In this document: piece by piece, positions 21,612 to 33,792 of the stretch
Layout of the letters: each line of letters opens with the position of its first letter
How positions within the stretch are numbered: the first letter of the stretch is position 1
Assembly (NCBI GenBank): GCA_026119855.1
Contig: JAOWBW010000562.1
Span: forward strand, 310,001-374,000
From: Campanula takesimana
Taxonomy: Eukaryota; Streptophyta; Magnoliopsida; Asterales; Campanulaceae
Reading direction: 5' to 3'
Length of the DNA: 64,000 nt
Made by a program: the position numbers and the translations under genes
The notes under the pieces: generated by a model
What the model saw: only the letters and a program-made list of their open reading frames with translations
Told to the model about the DNA's origin: nothing
Database searches by the model: none

Positions 21612-23205
21612 TATCTACAAATATGCAAAATTTCCAAAATTTAATAAGTACCGGTTTTTCATTAAAGAAATAAATAATGTATTTTTCAAACAAAATACTC
21701 CCACTAAATTATATAACCTTCATATACATCCAATGTATAATATAATTTAATTGGGCTAAGATCCAACTTTAATTTAACTTTTGAGTCCACGGAGGCGGAC
21801 CGCTAAAAACTAAATTAATTAGGTAGACAATCATGTCAATCATATCCCATATGATTCTTAGATCCTTTTATGAGATTCTTTGGAAATCCAATTTCAAAAG
21901 CATGTTTAATCTCATCTTTTGCCTAGGCCCAAAACCGTTTTGACGCCTAATTAAGTCCAACCATTTTAAACGCATAGGAACCATTCAATTTAATGCACCT
22001 TTCGGAGGCAAGCCCACATTAAATTAATGAACCTCATCTTGCTCATACATGAATAAGATTAATGCACCTCGCGGAGGCGAACCCACATCAAGATCACCCA
22101 TGTATGAACAAGTGTTTTAATCAAGGCATGGCAAAGAAGGACTTAAAACTTTTCTTTGAAGGTTCATCACATATAGCATATAACACATTTATGAGCACAT
22201 AATATAAACATGTCACACATCAAGTTTAGCCACTAAATTAATCTCCATTAATTTAAGCATGATATTTATGTGTCATTAGTTTCTCTATAATTATGAGGAT
22301 GAGACTATTTCAACTTTGGTTATTATCTCCAAATCAAGACAATAAGAAGTGCGGTCGAACTAAGCCATTAGGCAACCACAATCCCGCACTAATTCAAGAA
22401 ACCAAGAAAGTAGTCCATGTGGCCGAAACTAAGCAATAGATGGTCTCGATGAACGTAGGCCAATTGCATCCACAATTCCACATGGATCTCCAATCTTTGA
22501 ATCAAGAACTTTGTTTCTCAATTTTAGCAATTATGGACTCTTCATAATTCTAACTTCGCTTTGTCTTTGAAACTTTGATTGCGATCAAGTTTGGGAAACA
22601 CAATCTCGATGAACGCAGATTAGCCATCCAAACCTTGAACCAATCTTAGATTCACAAGACCAAAACAAATAGGAAAATCAAACCCCAAAATCCACACACA
22701 AACCAACTACCCAAAACCCATTCCAGATCAGCAAGTCTGGACTGGTTCTGTTACTGGTTTTGTTGAATTTATCGAAAATTCCATATTCAGATTTTAACAA
22801 AAATCAGAATCAGATTCTGACGAGCGAGCGCCCGCCTTGTCTTGACCGAGCGCGCGCCTGATGCAAGCCTGAAGCAAGCGGCCAGCTGGTCCCAAGTGAG
22901 CGGGCGCCTGTTTGGTCAGAATGGTACAGAATTTTAAAGTTCGAAAACTTTGTCTCAAAAATTATTTTTTCCTCTGATTATTAAAACTTTGATCTGATCA
23001 AAAAATTAATAATCGAAATAATTCACAATCCATCATAATATTAATTGCGATTGAATCGTGCGATTAAAGTTGCAAAACAATAAACCACATAAAATCACAT
23101 AACACATAAAAATCATATAATCCAATATTCATATCATGCTAGGCACATAAACAATTTATATACACACAACATGATCTAGGTATTGAAATAATCAACATGA
23201 ACAGG
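21612..23205 (-). other. Untranslated leader of copia B
   Basis: About 1.6 kb between gag and the primer-binding site, without coding potential. It contains a GC-rich motif cluster at 22824-22912 (GAGCGCCCGCC, GAGCGCGCGCC, GAGCGGGCGCC) and two similar blocks with AATGCACCT-CGGAGGC near 21995 and 22060. Confidence 0.6.
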
Positions 23206-23217
23206 GCTCTGATACCA
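23206..23217 (-). promoter_or_regulatory. Primer-binding site of copia B
   Basis: Minus strand TGGTATCAGAGC, one base inside the 5' LTR, complementary to the 3' end of plant initiator tRNA-Met. Confidence 0.9.
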
Positions 23218-23218
23218 C

Positions 23219-24705
23219 TGTTGGGTTTCCAAGTAACATGCGTAGTGGAATATAGCATTTAAAATTTTAAGAAACCCAAAGCCATGGATCCGATCATATG
23301 ACTAAATCAAATACAACATAATGAATAAAAGATAAAACTAACCCTTGATGACTATCAAAGTTTTCTTTGGTCTTGGTGGAGAAGCTTGAAGCTTTATCAC
23401 GGACAAAATCACGAACTTTGTAGATGATAAAATTCACCCTCTAGCGGTGTCCACACTTCGAACGAATATCAAGAGGCTCCTTGATCTTGGTTGCTAGACC
23501 AATAATTATGAAACACACTTTCACAATTTGATAAAGAACTATATGGAATTTGTTTGTGAATTATTTTGTTCCTCAATCAAGGATGTCTTAGAACAAAATA
23601 AAATCTCTCTCAAACTCTTTGAGACTCACAAAAGCACTTGTAAGGATGGTCTGGCCGAATTGGGGTTTTATACACAATGAAGACCTATTCCAAATAGGTA
23701 ACTTGTGCAAAAAACCTTTCCTAATCGAATTAGAAATTTTCTGCCGCCAGACCGAGCGCCCGCCTGGTACAACCCAAGCGCCCGCTCATTTGACCAGAAG
23801 GTCCAGATATTTTCAGAATTCATTCAAGCGCCCGCTTGGTTGACCAGGAAACCCATAATTTTTCCAGAAATTCCTTTGAGGTCCTTCGACCCTAAATTCC
23901 AATATAGTCCTCTTATTTAAGATTCGTTCTATTGTGTGTGACCCTCTAGGATTATACTAAGTTGGCAATGGGCTCAAACATGATCCCATAAGATATGATT
24001 AGGTTCTAGCAAACCGCCATACCTACCCAAATAGTATAACTAGATACAAGTTTGCATTCCTTTAGAATATGTCATAATCCCTTTGTCCACGATGTCATTG
24101 AACACAAGTCATGGTCAAACAGTCAACTTGTCTTGTTCAATACTTTCTCGATTCCGAATATGTTGGTAATTAAAATGCTATTGATCCAATCAATCCATTT
24201 GAGTCTGGCCGAACATTTCATCAACATCATTCCTTCGAGGGGCCCAAGCTTGACATCTCTCCATGGAGGGACAAATCCATTTAGCTTATTATTCTTCCCA
24301 ACGGGAATCCGATTATGCCAATCATACCCTTTATAACTACCGTGTTAAGGTAGCGTTTGAATATGTCAAACACAATGTTCATCAAGTGGATGACTATAAT
24401 AACTTCATGTCTAAGGATTCAAATGACATAACTAATATGAGATATACGTTCAACATAGACCATGACATATATCTCATACAGCGGGTCATGTCCAGTACCT
24501 TGTTCCAAACAAGTACCCATAAATCTAACATGATCATCCCATGATCATTTAGCCTTTATACTAGTGCTTAACAATTACTAGGGACGGGGATTATTATAAG
24601 TAAACATGAACAATAATAATAAAAAAAAACATCTCTTTATTGATATGAAATAAATGATAACAATTACAACGTTTATTAAACGTGCCTAGGGCACCACTAC
24701 CAACA
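23219..24705 (-). repeat. 5' LTR of copia B
   Basis: 1487 bp, nearly identical to 16137-17646. The main difference is loss of one ~22-bp unit of the GC motif cluster (23751-23845). Terminal TG...CA is intact here. Confidence 0.9.
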
Positions 24706-24710
24706 CTAAC

Positions 24711-25627
24711 GGTGTGGGGGAAACACTTAATAATGATTCTTCCACCCCCAAGCTATATGTACCTCCTGCACCGTTTCCTGGTAGATTTATGAGAAATAAG
24801 TTGGATAAACAGATGTCAGATCTATATGAGATGTTTTTGAAAGTTAACATTAATCTCCCACTTCTAAAAGTGATTAAAAATATTCTAGCTTATGCAAAAA
24901 ATTTCAAAGAACATAATTCCAGGAAACTCAAGTATGGGAATGAAGAGAAATTAATCATGGGAGATAGTGCCAGTTCTGTGGTACAACAGAACCTTCAACC
25001 TAAACTAAAGGACCCCGGAAGTTTTAATATTTCTATATTTATGGGGGACTCTAGGAAGGTGAAGGCAATGTTGGACCTTGGTGCTAGCATTAATTTGTTG
25101 TCTCATTATCTGTATCTTGAGTTGGGTATACCTGAGCTAAAACCCACCACAATGACCTTGCAACTGGATGACTGTTCTATCAAGAGGCCACTGGGTATTG
25201 TGGAGGATGTTTTAGTGCAGGTAGCCAATTTGATTATACCTGTGGACTTTGTTGTGCTTGAAACTGTTAATGGTGTTGGGAATGGTCAGGATTCTCCCAT
25301 ATTGCTTGGGTGACTATTTATGGCTACTACCAACACTATTATTAATGTGGGTGATGGGACTCTGTCTATTTGTGTGGCTAATGAAAAAAATTGAAATAGC
25401 TGCGTTTGATGTCATGCAAAATCCCATAGATGATGAGTCTTGTAATTATGTGGATGTGATTGAGGACTGTGTGAGTGAAGTTTTGTGGCATGAGAGAGAC
25501 TGTGAGGAGTTAGAGTCTTTGTTGTTAACTGGCGGTGAGAAAACTAGGGATAGTGCGAATGTTCAACTGATGGCTCTGGAAAAGGCCGACGAGCACCATC
25601 TTAGTGATGGCCCATTTCACCCCCTAG
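24711..25627 (+). pseudogene. Athila protease region
   Basis: Continuation of Athila gag-pol after the copia insertion. YVPPAPFPGRF and DKQMSDLYEMF are the conserved pre-protease block, and LKDPGSFNISIFMGD leads to the protease with DLGASINLLS (DLG replaces DTG in Athila). ILLG is followed by TGA (25311-25313), where the family reads R in LGRPFLAT, a CGA-to-TGA change. A shift at an A-run near 25385 moves to the frame encoding EIAAFDVMQNPIDDESC. The region stops at 25627 where a copia-type LTR is inserted. Confidence 0.8.
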
Positions 25628-26869
25628 GCCACTGTTGGGTTTCGTTCAATCATGCGCAGCGGAAGAGATACATGAACAAAGCCCAATAGCCTAGATCCGT
25701 TATGAACAATAACTCATAATAAAAAGATGAAAGAAACTAACCCTTGTAGATCGATATGTAAAACTTGGATTAAGACGTTAAGAGAAACGCCATCTACCGG
25801 TAATCCACACAACGAACAGATTTCAATAACGCCTTCTTGAACTTGACTGCTAGGCCTTCGGTTTGAAAAACGATGTCGAGGAACAATTCTTCAAAGCTCC
25901 TAATTGATATTGTGATTTGATGATTGAGAATTATCAAACACAATAACCCAAGAATATAATGTGTATTTTCTTTCTCAAAGAAAGAGTTTGGAATTGATCA
26001 AATCAATGTTATGGGAACAATTCCCGTCAGTCCACATTATATACAAGGAGTGTCCAAAACCCTTTAGGACTTAGGTATTCTTGTCCAACAAGAATAGACT
26101 TAAAATAAACTGTTTGCCGGGACATGAGCCGTACGGCTCCTTGGCAGTCGTATGGCTCCAAGTCAGCCGTACAGATGGCCTTTATAGTTTCCTCATTTTC
26201 GCTCCTTTTAACTATCCATTCTGCGTGTGTAACCCAATAGGATTGTACTAAGTTGGCAACGAGTCCGAACCATTCAGACCTCGTAAGTCATAAGCGGACT
26301 CTAGCAAGCCATTATGACTACCCAATTAGTATAACTTTGAAATCCAAAGTTTCCAAAATAGAACATAACACAAACTCTTTGTTTCACGATGTCTATTGAA
26401 CATAAGCCATGGTCAATGTTCAACTTACATTGTTCAATGCTTTCTCGATCCCGAATGTATTGATAATACAAATGTCATTGATCCAATCAATTCATTTGAG
26501 CATGGCCATGCATTTAATCAATACCATTCATCGAGCGGCCAAAGCTTGACATCTCTCTTGACGAGGAACAAATCCCATCTTGTCTTATTACTCTTCCCTA
26601 CATGATTTCGATTACGCCAATCATATTCTTTATAGCTATCCGGTTAAGGGTAACGTTTGAATATGTCAAACGTAATGTTCACTATGTGGAAAACTGTATG
26701 TCATGATCATGAATTATTAAAATTCATTATCATCGTACTTTAAGGAATCAAAATTGATCCTAATGTGAAGTTTGAGATATGGGGACTATATGAGTGTTAC
26801 ATGTTGAATGTGAATTTGATGTTTTAAGTGTAAACTCAAGATGAAAATGTTATATTAAGATGTATATTG

Positions 26870-27900
26870 AATCATGGGAATAGTAAATGCTTCTCATTGC
26901 AATATCATGACACGTGATTTTAGTATAATTTTACTATACCATAATAGTTTATTATGTGGGGTGGATAGTTCACTTTAAGTAAATATATAAATATTGGACA
27001 ATGATAAAAATTAATAGTATACATTAGTGTTTATGTAAATTTGATATATCATCATGTCAGTTATGGAATATTTCTATTTATTGTGATTAATAAATTTTAT
27101 TTCTCATAATGTTAAATGGTACTTTCTAATGGCATGCTCAAAATGATAAAATGAGAAGTTTGTTTTGTGACGGAGGGAGTATGTATTATTATTTTTATTT
27201 TTTTTTAAATAGTACTTTTCAATGGGAATCCCAAAATGACAAAATAGGTACTTTGTTTTGGGACAGATTGAGTATAAATTTTCAGTGGAATGCCCAAAAT
27301 AACAAAATAAGTAATTTGTTTTGGGACGGAACGAGTGCAATTTAACATTTGAATACTTTTACCGCTCAGTTTGTTCCACGTGGAAGCTTCACATTTTGCA
27401 AAATAAAATCTCATTGTCCCGCCTCATCTACTTGAGAACAAATAAAGACACCTAGAGTCATGCTTCATGACTTTCTCAATAAAAGTTATTAGGAAGAGAA
27501 TGAGAGAAATAGAAAGGGTTACAAGTAGAAGACGAACAGAAGGAAGGAAGAAAGAAAGAAAGAAAGGGAAAAATAAAAGAAATCAACTCCATGAAATTGT
27601 AAGTTTTTCTCTCTTTTATCTGTGTGTGTATCCCGTTCATTATGTTTTGAGTGTGTAGTTTTTAGAGATAAATTGAGGATTTAAATATATGTAATTGGGT
27701 GTTTTGATTTGGAATTAAGAATATGAACCCTTAAATTTTGAGGTTTAGTTTATCTACAAGGAATTAGAAGTAGGCTGCCATGGCTACCACCTTTATATGT
27801 AAGTATAATTTGTGTGTCTAGATACTACTAGTTAATGAATTTGGGAATTATTGGTTAACTATATTTGGTTTATGCTTAATTTTGTAACATAACGTTTAAA
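26870..27900. other. AT-rich DNA inside the solo LTR, unidentified
   Basis: No recognisable coding sequence. It contains three successive MITE-end copies (27104-27340), a purine-rich stretch (27485-27580) and no clear element boundary. The left edge of the foreign DNA cannot be placed exactly because the host LTR is diverged here. Confidence 0.4.
27104..27340. repeat. Three tandem MITE-end copies, ~75-80 bp spacing
   Basis: Three blocks share the order TACTTTC/CAGTGGAAT, then CCAAAATGACAAAAT, then TTTGTTTTGGGAC followed by GGAG(G/C)GAGTA or a variant. They look like one end of a Stowaway-like MITE repeated three times rather than one MITE with two inverted ends. Confidence 0.5.
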
Positions 27901-29669
27901 TCTATATATATATATATATATTAAAGTTGGCCAAAAGAGCTATGGTATTGACATGTGGACAAACAAAAGAGAAAGCTTGCATTTGGAGAAGCCACATCAA
28001 CAATATACTAATAAATAAGTGACTTTTCATTTTCTTTTCATTAGCTAATACTATTAGCTAATAATAATAGTTACTATAAAGGGTAACTATAATAGTTAAC
28101 TATTATAGTAACTATTACTATTATTAGTAATAGTTAACTATAATAGTTAACCATTATAGTTAACTATTACTGTTATTAGTAATAGTTACTATTATTATAG
28201 TTAATTATATTAGTTAACTATTACTATTATTAGTAATAGCTATTATAATAGTTACCTTATGTAGTAACTAATAGTATTAGCTAATGTATTAAGCAAATAA
28301 CAGTTAACTATTAATAGTAAGAGTATTAGTTAATTATAATAGTTATTATATAAGTTAAATATTAATTTTTAATATTAATTAATTATAATAGTTACTATAT
28401 CAATTAACTATTACTATTAATAATATTAGTTTATTATAATTATTATTATTTCCTCCATCCCAATTTAAAGTTTTTACTTTCCTTTTCGGTGTGTCCTAAT
28501 TTATATTTAACTATTACTATAATTAACTATTAAATAAAATAAAAATTACTATTAATAGTATTAGTTAATCATAATAGTTACTATATATATATTAATTATT
28601 ACTATTAATAGTATTATTAGTTAATCATAATAGTTACTATATAAGTTAACTATTATTATTAATAGTATTAGTTAATAATTATACAATAAATGTTAATATT
28701 TAATATTAATAGTACTCGCTCCGTTCGAGAGTAAGAGTCCTACTTTCTATTTTTGTACGACCCACTAAAAGTTTATTTCCTAAAAGGACAAATGATGAAA
28801 AAGAATGAATAGTGTTTTGGACAATTATACCCTCAACACATTTGCAATGTTTACCAATTTTCTATTGTGTATTTAATAAGTGTCCACAAACAAGGTAGGA
28901 CTCTTACTCTAGGGCGTAGGGAGTATTAATTAATTATAATAGATAATATAGAGGTTAATTATAACTATTAGTATTATTAGTGAATAATAATAGTTATTAT
29001 ATATGTTAATAAGTACAATTAATAATATTAGTTAATTATAATAATTATTTTAATTATTACTAAAAAATTAACACAAAACCAATCAACTTATTATTCCCTC
29101 CCATTCATTTTCTCTCCTAATTTACTTTTTACACTCACAACACTTACTTTACTTCCATCATTTCTTAATCTCCGTGCAAATAGGAGGTATGCCTCTTACT
29201 CCGGGACGAAGAGAGTGATATTTAACCATTATAACTAACTAATACTATTAATAGTATTAGTTAATTATAATAGTTAAATATAATTGTTAACTATAATAGT
29301 TACTATATACGTTAATTATTATTATTAATAGTATTAATTAATCATAATTTTTATAATATATATTAAATATTACTATTAATTATATTATTTAATCATAATA
29401 GTTAATATATATGTTAAAATTCTATTAATACCATTAAGTTTTTTAAATATTCATACAACAAACTTAAATATACTTCTAAATTAATTAAAAAACATATTTA
29501 TTACAACTATGTACAACCAAAGCTATGAAAATGTTTTGATTAATTTAAAATATACATATATTTTCAAATAAAATTATTATGTTAATTTATCAATTAAAAA
29601 CATCAAAAAATAAAAATACAAAAACATTAACGGAATTGATTCCTGTGCGGAGCACGGGTTACCTACTAG
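27901..29669 (+). mobile_element. Non-autonomous Helitron 1
   Basis: Starts TCTATATATA after an A (27900) and ends with the hairpin CCTGTGC-GGA-GCACGGG, eleven bases, then CTAG (29666-29669) before a T. This is the diagnostic Helitron structure (5' TC, 3' hairpin plus CTRR, insertion between A and T). The empty site would read GTTTAAA/TGTTTAA. The body is a low-complexity mass of TTAGCTAATA / AGTTAACTAT palindromic words with no RepHel coding sequence. A MITE (28715-28923) is inserted. Helitron 2 is a relative on the other strand. Confidence 0.85.
28715..28923. mobile_element. Stowaway-type MITE in Helitron 1
   Basis: Inverted termini CTCGCTCCGTTCGAGAGTAA and a right end TTACTCTAGGGCGTAGGGAG, with TA at 28713-28714 and 28924-28925. 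209 bp. A second MITE-like fragment lies at about 29091-29217, without a clean partner end. Confidence 0.8.
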
Positions 29670-29933
29670 TGTTTAATTTAAGATACGTGTGTAATATTGA
29701 GCAATTTGGGAATTAATTTTGTGGCTGAAATTGTGAGATTATAACTCAAGAATGCTGAGCTCTTTCCCATTAATGGTGGTTATATTGTTTACTGGAAGAT
29801 GAAGAAGTGTAATTTCGAAAATTGTTTTTAGGTCCCTGTTATCATGATAATTACTATTTGGTCCCTGTAACTTTAGATGTTGTTGGTTGGCCATGTGATA
29901 TTATAGATTCTTGTTAGACATAATTGTTAATAA
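29670..29933. other. Short AT-rich spacer between Helitron 1 and the Harbinger element
   Basis: Non-coding; nothing recognised. Confidence 0.4.
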
Positions 29934-31067
29934 GGGTCCGTTTGTTTCGCGTAAAACAATTTCCGGAAAATGATTTCTCGTAAAATGTTTTCCGGAAAAT
30001 GAAAATATTTTCCAGAAAATGACATAAACATGTTTTTGGTTGTTTGGTAAATCTAAGGAAAATGTTTTCCGGAAAATATTTTTATATGAAAATAATAATA
30101 ATTTAATATGAGGAAAAGAATTATTATGATAAAAAAATTGAATGTGGGTGGAGATTTTGGGTTGGGGGTGGGATGGGTGGTTGTGGGGGTGGGGTGGGGT
30201 AGGGGGTGGGTGGGTGGGTGGGGGTAGGTGGTAGGGGTGATGGGCGCGAATGTGGGAGTTGTTAAAAAATAAGTTTAATAAGAGTAAAAAAAAATGGTGG
30301 GGGTGGGTGGGGTAGGGGTGGGGTAGTGGGGAGCGGGGGAGGTGTTCAAAAATAATTTTAATATGAGTGATTTTTTTGTTTTTTTTTTTTTGGGGGGGGG
30401 GTGGGAGGTAGGGTGGGGTGGGGGTGGTGGGGTAGGGTGGGGTAGTAGGGTAGTTGGGGGGGTGGAGGTGTTCATTTTTTTTTTTAAATATGAGTGAAAA
30501 GAAGTTTTTTTTTTTTTTTTTTTGTGGGGGTGGTTGGGGTGCTGGGGTAGTTGGGGTGGTGGAGATGTTCATTTTTTTTAATATGAGTGAAAAGAAGTTT
30601 TTTTTTTTTTTTGGTGGGGTGGTGGGGTAGGGTGGGGGTGGGGTGGGTGCTGGGGTAGTTGGGGGTGGTGGAGATATTCATTTTTTTTTTAAATATGATT
30701 GAAAAGATTTTTTATTTTTTTTGGTGTGGTGGGTGGTGTGGTGTGGTGGGGTAGGGGTGGGGTGGTGGGGTAGGGTGGGGGTGGGATGGGTGCTGGGGTA
30801 GTTGGGGGTGGTGGATAGGATGGATGAAGAGGGTGGTGTTAGAGGTGTAGTGGGTAGGGTGGGGTTTTATGGAGAGTTGGGTGTGAGTGAGAGAGTTAAT
30901 ATTTTCTGAAAAATGATTTACTTAGTAAAAATCCGTTAGTCATTTTACTTAGAAAAGAGGGAAAACCATTTTCCGGAAAATATTTTCCTCATTTTCCGGT
31001 GCGTAACAAACACCGGAAAATGGGGAAAACATTTCCGGAAGTTATTTTACGCGAAACAAACGGAGCC
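29934..31067. mobile_element. PIF/Harbinger-type non-autonomous element with G-rich core
   Basis: Inverted termini GGGTCCGTTTGTTTCGCGTA and a right end TACGCGAAACAAACGGAGCC, flanked by TAA at 29931-29933 and 31068-31070, the Harbinger duplication. Subterminal palindromes of TTTTCCGGAAAAT recur at both ends. The core (about 30140-30850) is a strand-asymmetric G-rich tandem repeat with T-runs. No transposase is encoded; the proline/histidine-rich minus-strand ORFs are translations of this repeat. Confidence 0.85.
30140..30850 (+). repeat. G-rich tandem repeat, about 100-120 bp unit
   Basis: About five degenerate units, each a run of T, then GGGGTGGGGTAGGGTGG-like text, then GGTGGAGATGTTCATT and AATATGAGTGAAAAGA. 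It contains many runs of three or more G per unit, on one strand only. Confidence 0.75.
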
Positions 31068-31797
31068 TAACTTATTCATTTTTAATCAGAATGAAGTGAT
31101 TTTAGTGTCTATTTTGACTCATTTTTCCAGAGCTCTTGAATGGAATAAGTTTCAAAATTAGAATGATTTCATATTTTTCTCAGAATTTGAGTTTTTAACA
31201 GCAGTCTATAGTTATGGGGTTGGAAAACGGTTAACCTTGAAAAATTCATAACTAATTCATCCGGAGTCGGAATTGGGTGATTCTTGAGTATAAATTGGAT
31301 AATTTTCAATGAAATTTTCAAATATAATATTTTCAGATCCAGAATACATAGGTATTATTCCCAGAAAATACATTTTTGGCAGCAATTCATTATAGATGAC
31401 TCGAATGTCGATTAATTTTAATAAATTCGAAACTAATTCACCCGGACTCCGATTTGGGTAATTCTTGGGTCTAAACTTGATGTTTTTCAGAGAGATTTTT
31501 AATGGACTTAGTTTCCTAATTTCAATATCTTTTAATTATTCCCAATTTCTGTTCTTATGATTATGGTGTTTGAGTGTGTGTAAAATGTGAATGTGATTAT
31601 CTTTGTGTAGTGGTTGACCTTAAGTCCTGATATGGATATTATGTTTAGATAACACTCTTGGAGAATAATCGATTTTTATAAGCGAATCAAAGAGTCATGG
31701 AGATTGGATTGAATAAGCGTTTGAGGTAAGAAACTAATCTTACACTTGTTTTTTTTTAATGTTATACATGAAATTCTTAGCATTTTATGCTTATAAG
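31068..31797. other. Non-coding DNA with a diverged direct repeat
   Basis: Two related ~58-bp blocks at about 31240 and 31415 share ACTAATTCA(T/C)CCGGA followed by TTGGGTGATTCTTG-like text. No coding signal and no element ends recognised. Confidence 0.4.
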
Positions 31798-32101
31798 CAG
31801 TGTTCTAAAAATCGGGCTAGGCGGCCGCCTAGGCGGCCCCCTTCCGCCCTGATTTTCATCAAGTCGGCCATTCTAGGCGTCCGGCAGTCTGGGCGGCGAT
31901 TAGGCGGTCTCGACGGCGATTAGGCGGCGGCGACGGGCTAGGCGGGACATGCGCTGTGGAGATGGAGTGTTCGTCGTCGTCGTTGTCATCGAAGGAAGTG
32001 ACGTACCTGGACTCTGGAGACGACGGCAAAAGCAATCGGAAGATGGAAGGATTTGGGTTGAGAGGCGGCTGCTATTGTGAGGATGACGAGAGAGTGAGTA
32101 A

Positions 32102-32138
<37 letters not shown>

Positions 32139-32557
32139 AGAACAGAGAAAGCGAAAGAGAGAGAGAGAGAAACGATTAGCGTCCGTTGAGAGAGAGAGAC
32201 GGCGCAGATGAGGGATAAAGAGAGAGTAGAAGTAGGGTTTTGGTTTTGGTTTTGGGTGTTGGGTTGGGCTAATGTAATGGGCTTTTGCTATAATATAATT
32301 GAAGTGGGCTTTATTTATGACTTTATGTGTGTCAATTTTTCAAATAATAGTGCAATAAACTTCTACTTTTATATACTCCCTCTGTCTCATAATAATATCT
32401 ATTGATTTGTAGTTTTGAAACATATAAAAATATATAATTACATATAAATTTATCAGAAATTTATAAAAATGCATTAATTTCTAGGCCCCGCCTAGGCCCC
32501 TAGGCGCTAGGCCCAGCCTCGCCGCCTAGCGGGCGCCTAGCGCTTTTTAGAACACTG
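31798..32557. mobile_element. hAT-type non-autonomous element 1
   Basis: Termini CAGTGTTCTAAAAATCG and GCGCTTTTTAGAACACTG, with an exact 8-bp duplication CTTATAAG (31790-31797, 32558-32565), the hAT signature. Both ends carry clusters of GCCTAGGCG/GGCGGC-type words in an otherwise AT-rich setting. A 78-residue ORF at 31956-32189 with an RE-rich (GA)n tail has no recognised domain and may be a captured fragment or chance. A Stowaway end fragment lies near 32376. Confidence 0.9.
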
Positions 32558-33148
32558 CTTATAAGCGATGTGATTGTGGTTTTAATGGGTTGAATTCATG
32601 AGATTCATATGCGTGTTACTGTTTTGTTTGGAAATATCATAACTTGGTATTATACAATCATTTGTTTAGTTTAATGGGGGTAGCATAGAATAGTAACTTG
32701 TGTAGTGTGTTGCGATTTAATGATGTATTGAATCATTATGATTATATGTGTTTTATCTTGGTAGAAAGTGGAATGGTGTTGTGTAAATTCTTATAAATGG
32801 AAAAGTAAAATGGATATAGTTATGAAGAATACTTCATAGTTATGATGATAAATACGAGTATGAATTGTTATGGTTTAAAGTGATGGAATATATACAGAAC
32901 ATGAATCCGATGTGGGATTCACTATATACTTGTATAAGTGATGGAACATACGCCATCTAGTATTATATACTCCTAGCAACATCGGGAGATATTTTATATA
33001 TATGAATATGAATACCGAACTGGGATTCACTATATATGAATATGAGTATATACACGGATCCAATGTGGGATTCATTATATATGTGGAAATGAGTATGTAC
33101 AAGAATCCAATGTGGAATTCACTGTATGAATAATGGAATATGTATATA
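32558..33148. other. Non-coding DNA with diverged ~55-bp repeats
   Basis: From about 32880 to 33130 four blocks with (A/C)GAATCC(G/A)ATGTGG(G/A)ATTC and TATATATGAATATGA recur imperfectly. Nothing else is recognised. Confidence 0.4.
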
Positions 33149-33394
33149 CTCCCTCCGTCCCATTTCAAATTGCAAATACTAGGTTGGCACGGGGATTAAG
33201 GGAAAAAGTGAAAAAGGTGATGTGTTGTGAGTGTTGATAGTTGAGTGGGAGAGAGAAAGTGGGGTAGAGAATAGTTAGTGGGTTAGTGGATGTGAGTGTG
33301 CAAGTGGGTTAAAACTTGCCATTTTTGGATTTTGCAATTTTAGTTGGGACACCATTTTTGGCAACTTTTGCAATTTGAAATGGGACGGAGCGAG
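33149..33394. mobile_element. Stowaway-type MITE
   Basis: Inverted termini CTCCCTCCGTCCCATTTCAA and a right end TTGAAATGGGACGGAGCGAG, with TA at 33147-33148 and 33395-33396. 246 bp. The same family occurs inverted at 51199-51418. Confidence 0.85.
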
Positions 33395-33664
33395 TATATA
33401 CTACTATGGGGACAAAAACAAGTACTTAATATGATACTAAAGTGAGTGTGTTGTGGCAACACATTTAATAATAAAAGTAGTGTGTATATATGTAGTGATT
33501 GAGATGAGATTGTGGAATAAATGGTTGTTGGAAATAAATTGTGATTTATGTGTTATGGTCAAAAGATATAATAATCAAACATTCAATATCTTTATTAAAG
33601 CATAAGCAAATGATAACATTAATAGTTCAAATAACGTGCCTAGGGCATACACACCAACAGCCAC

Positions 33665-33792
33665 TTCAATGAGAGGTCGGAGCCTTCTATTGTAACCCCT
33701 CCGGCTCTTGAGCTGAAAACCCTCCCTTCAAATCTAAAGTATGTCTTTTTTGGGGAGGGTGAGACTTTACTTGTGATTATTGCCTCTGATTT
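33665..33792 (+). pseudogene. Athila RT N-terminal fragment
   Basis: Reads PPALELKTLPSNLKYVFF then GEGETLLVIIASDL, the conserved segment just before the Athila RT core. It is in phase with the target duplication GCCAC, so it is the continuation of the protease ORF across the solo LTR. It then passes into LTR sequence at a shared GACCCTTACAAAC, the point of an internal deletion. Confidence 0.75.

Larger units (their letters stand above)
16137..24705 (-). mobile_element. Complete but defective Ty1/copia element (copia B)
   Basis: Two LTRs (16137-17646 and 23219-24705) flank gag, protease, integrase, RT and RNase H in copia order on the minus strand. The flanks CTAAT (16132-16136) and CTAAC (24706-24710) are a 5-bp target duplication with one C/T difference. 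The primer-binding site and polypurine tract are in place. Three frameshifts break the polyprotein. It is inserted in Athila gag-protease. Lineage within copia was not resolved. Confidence 0.9.
25633..33659 (-). mobile_element. Copia-type solo LTR filled with later insertions
   Basis: Begins TGTTGGGTTTCGTTC and ends CATACACACCAACA, with the exact duplication GCCAC at 25628-25632 and 33660-33664. The left part, to about 26870, aligns with the copia LTRs (GCGCAGCGGAA, TTGACATCTCTC, GTTTGAATATGTC). The last ~100 bp align with their ends. Only one LTR start and one LTR end are present, so this is a solo LTR; the 6.6 kb between is inserted DNA. A GC motif cluster (CCGTACGGCT, 26125-26175) lies upstream of TATATAA (minus strand, near 26040). 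Confidence 0.75.

Noticed and set aside
29901..30681. Proline/histidine-rich minus-strand ORFs
   Set aside because: They translate the complement of the G-rich tandem repeat in the Harbinger element; no conserved domain.
31956..32189. 78-residue ORF in hAT element 1
   Set aside because: Half is a GA microsatellite translated as RERERE and the rest matches nothing I recognise; kept only as a note.
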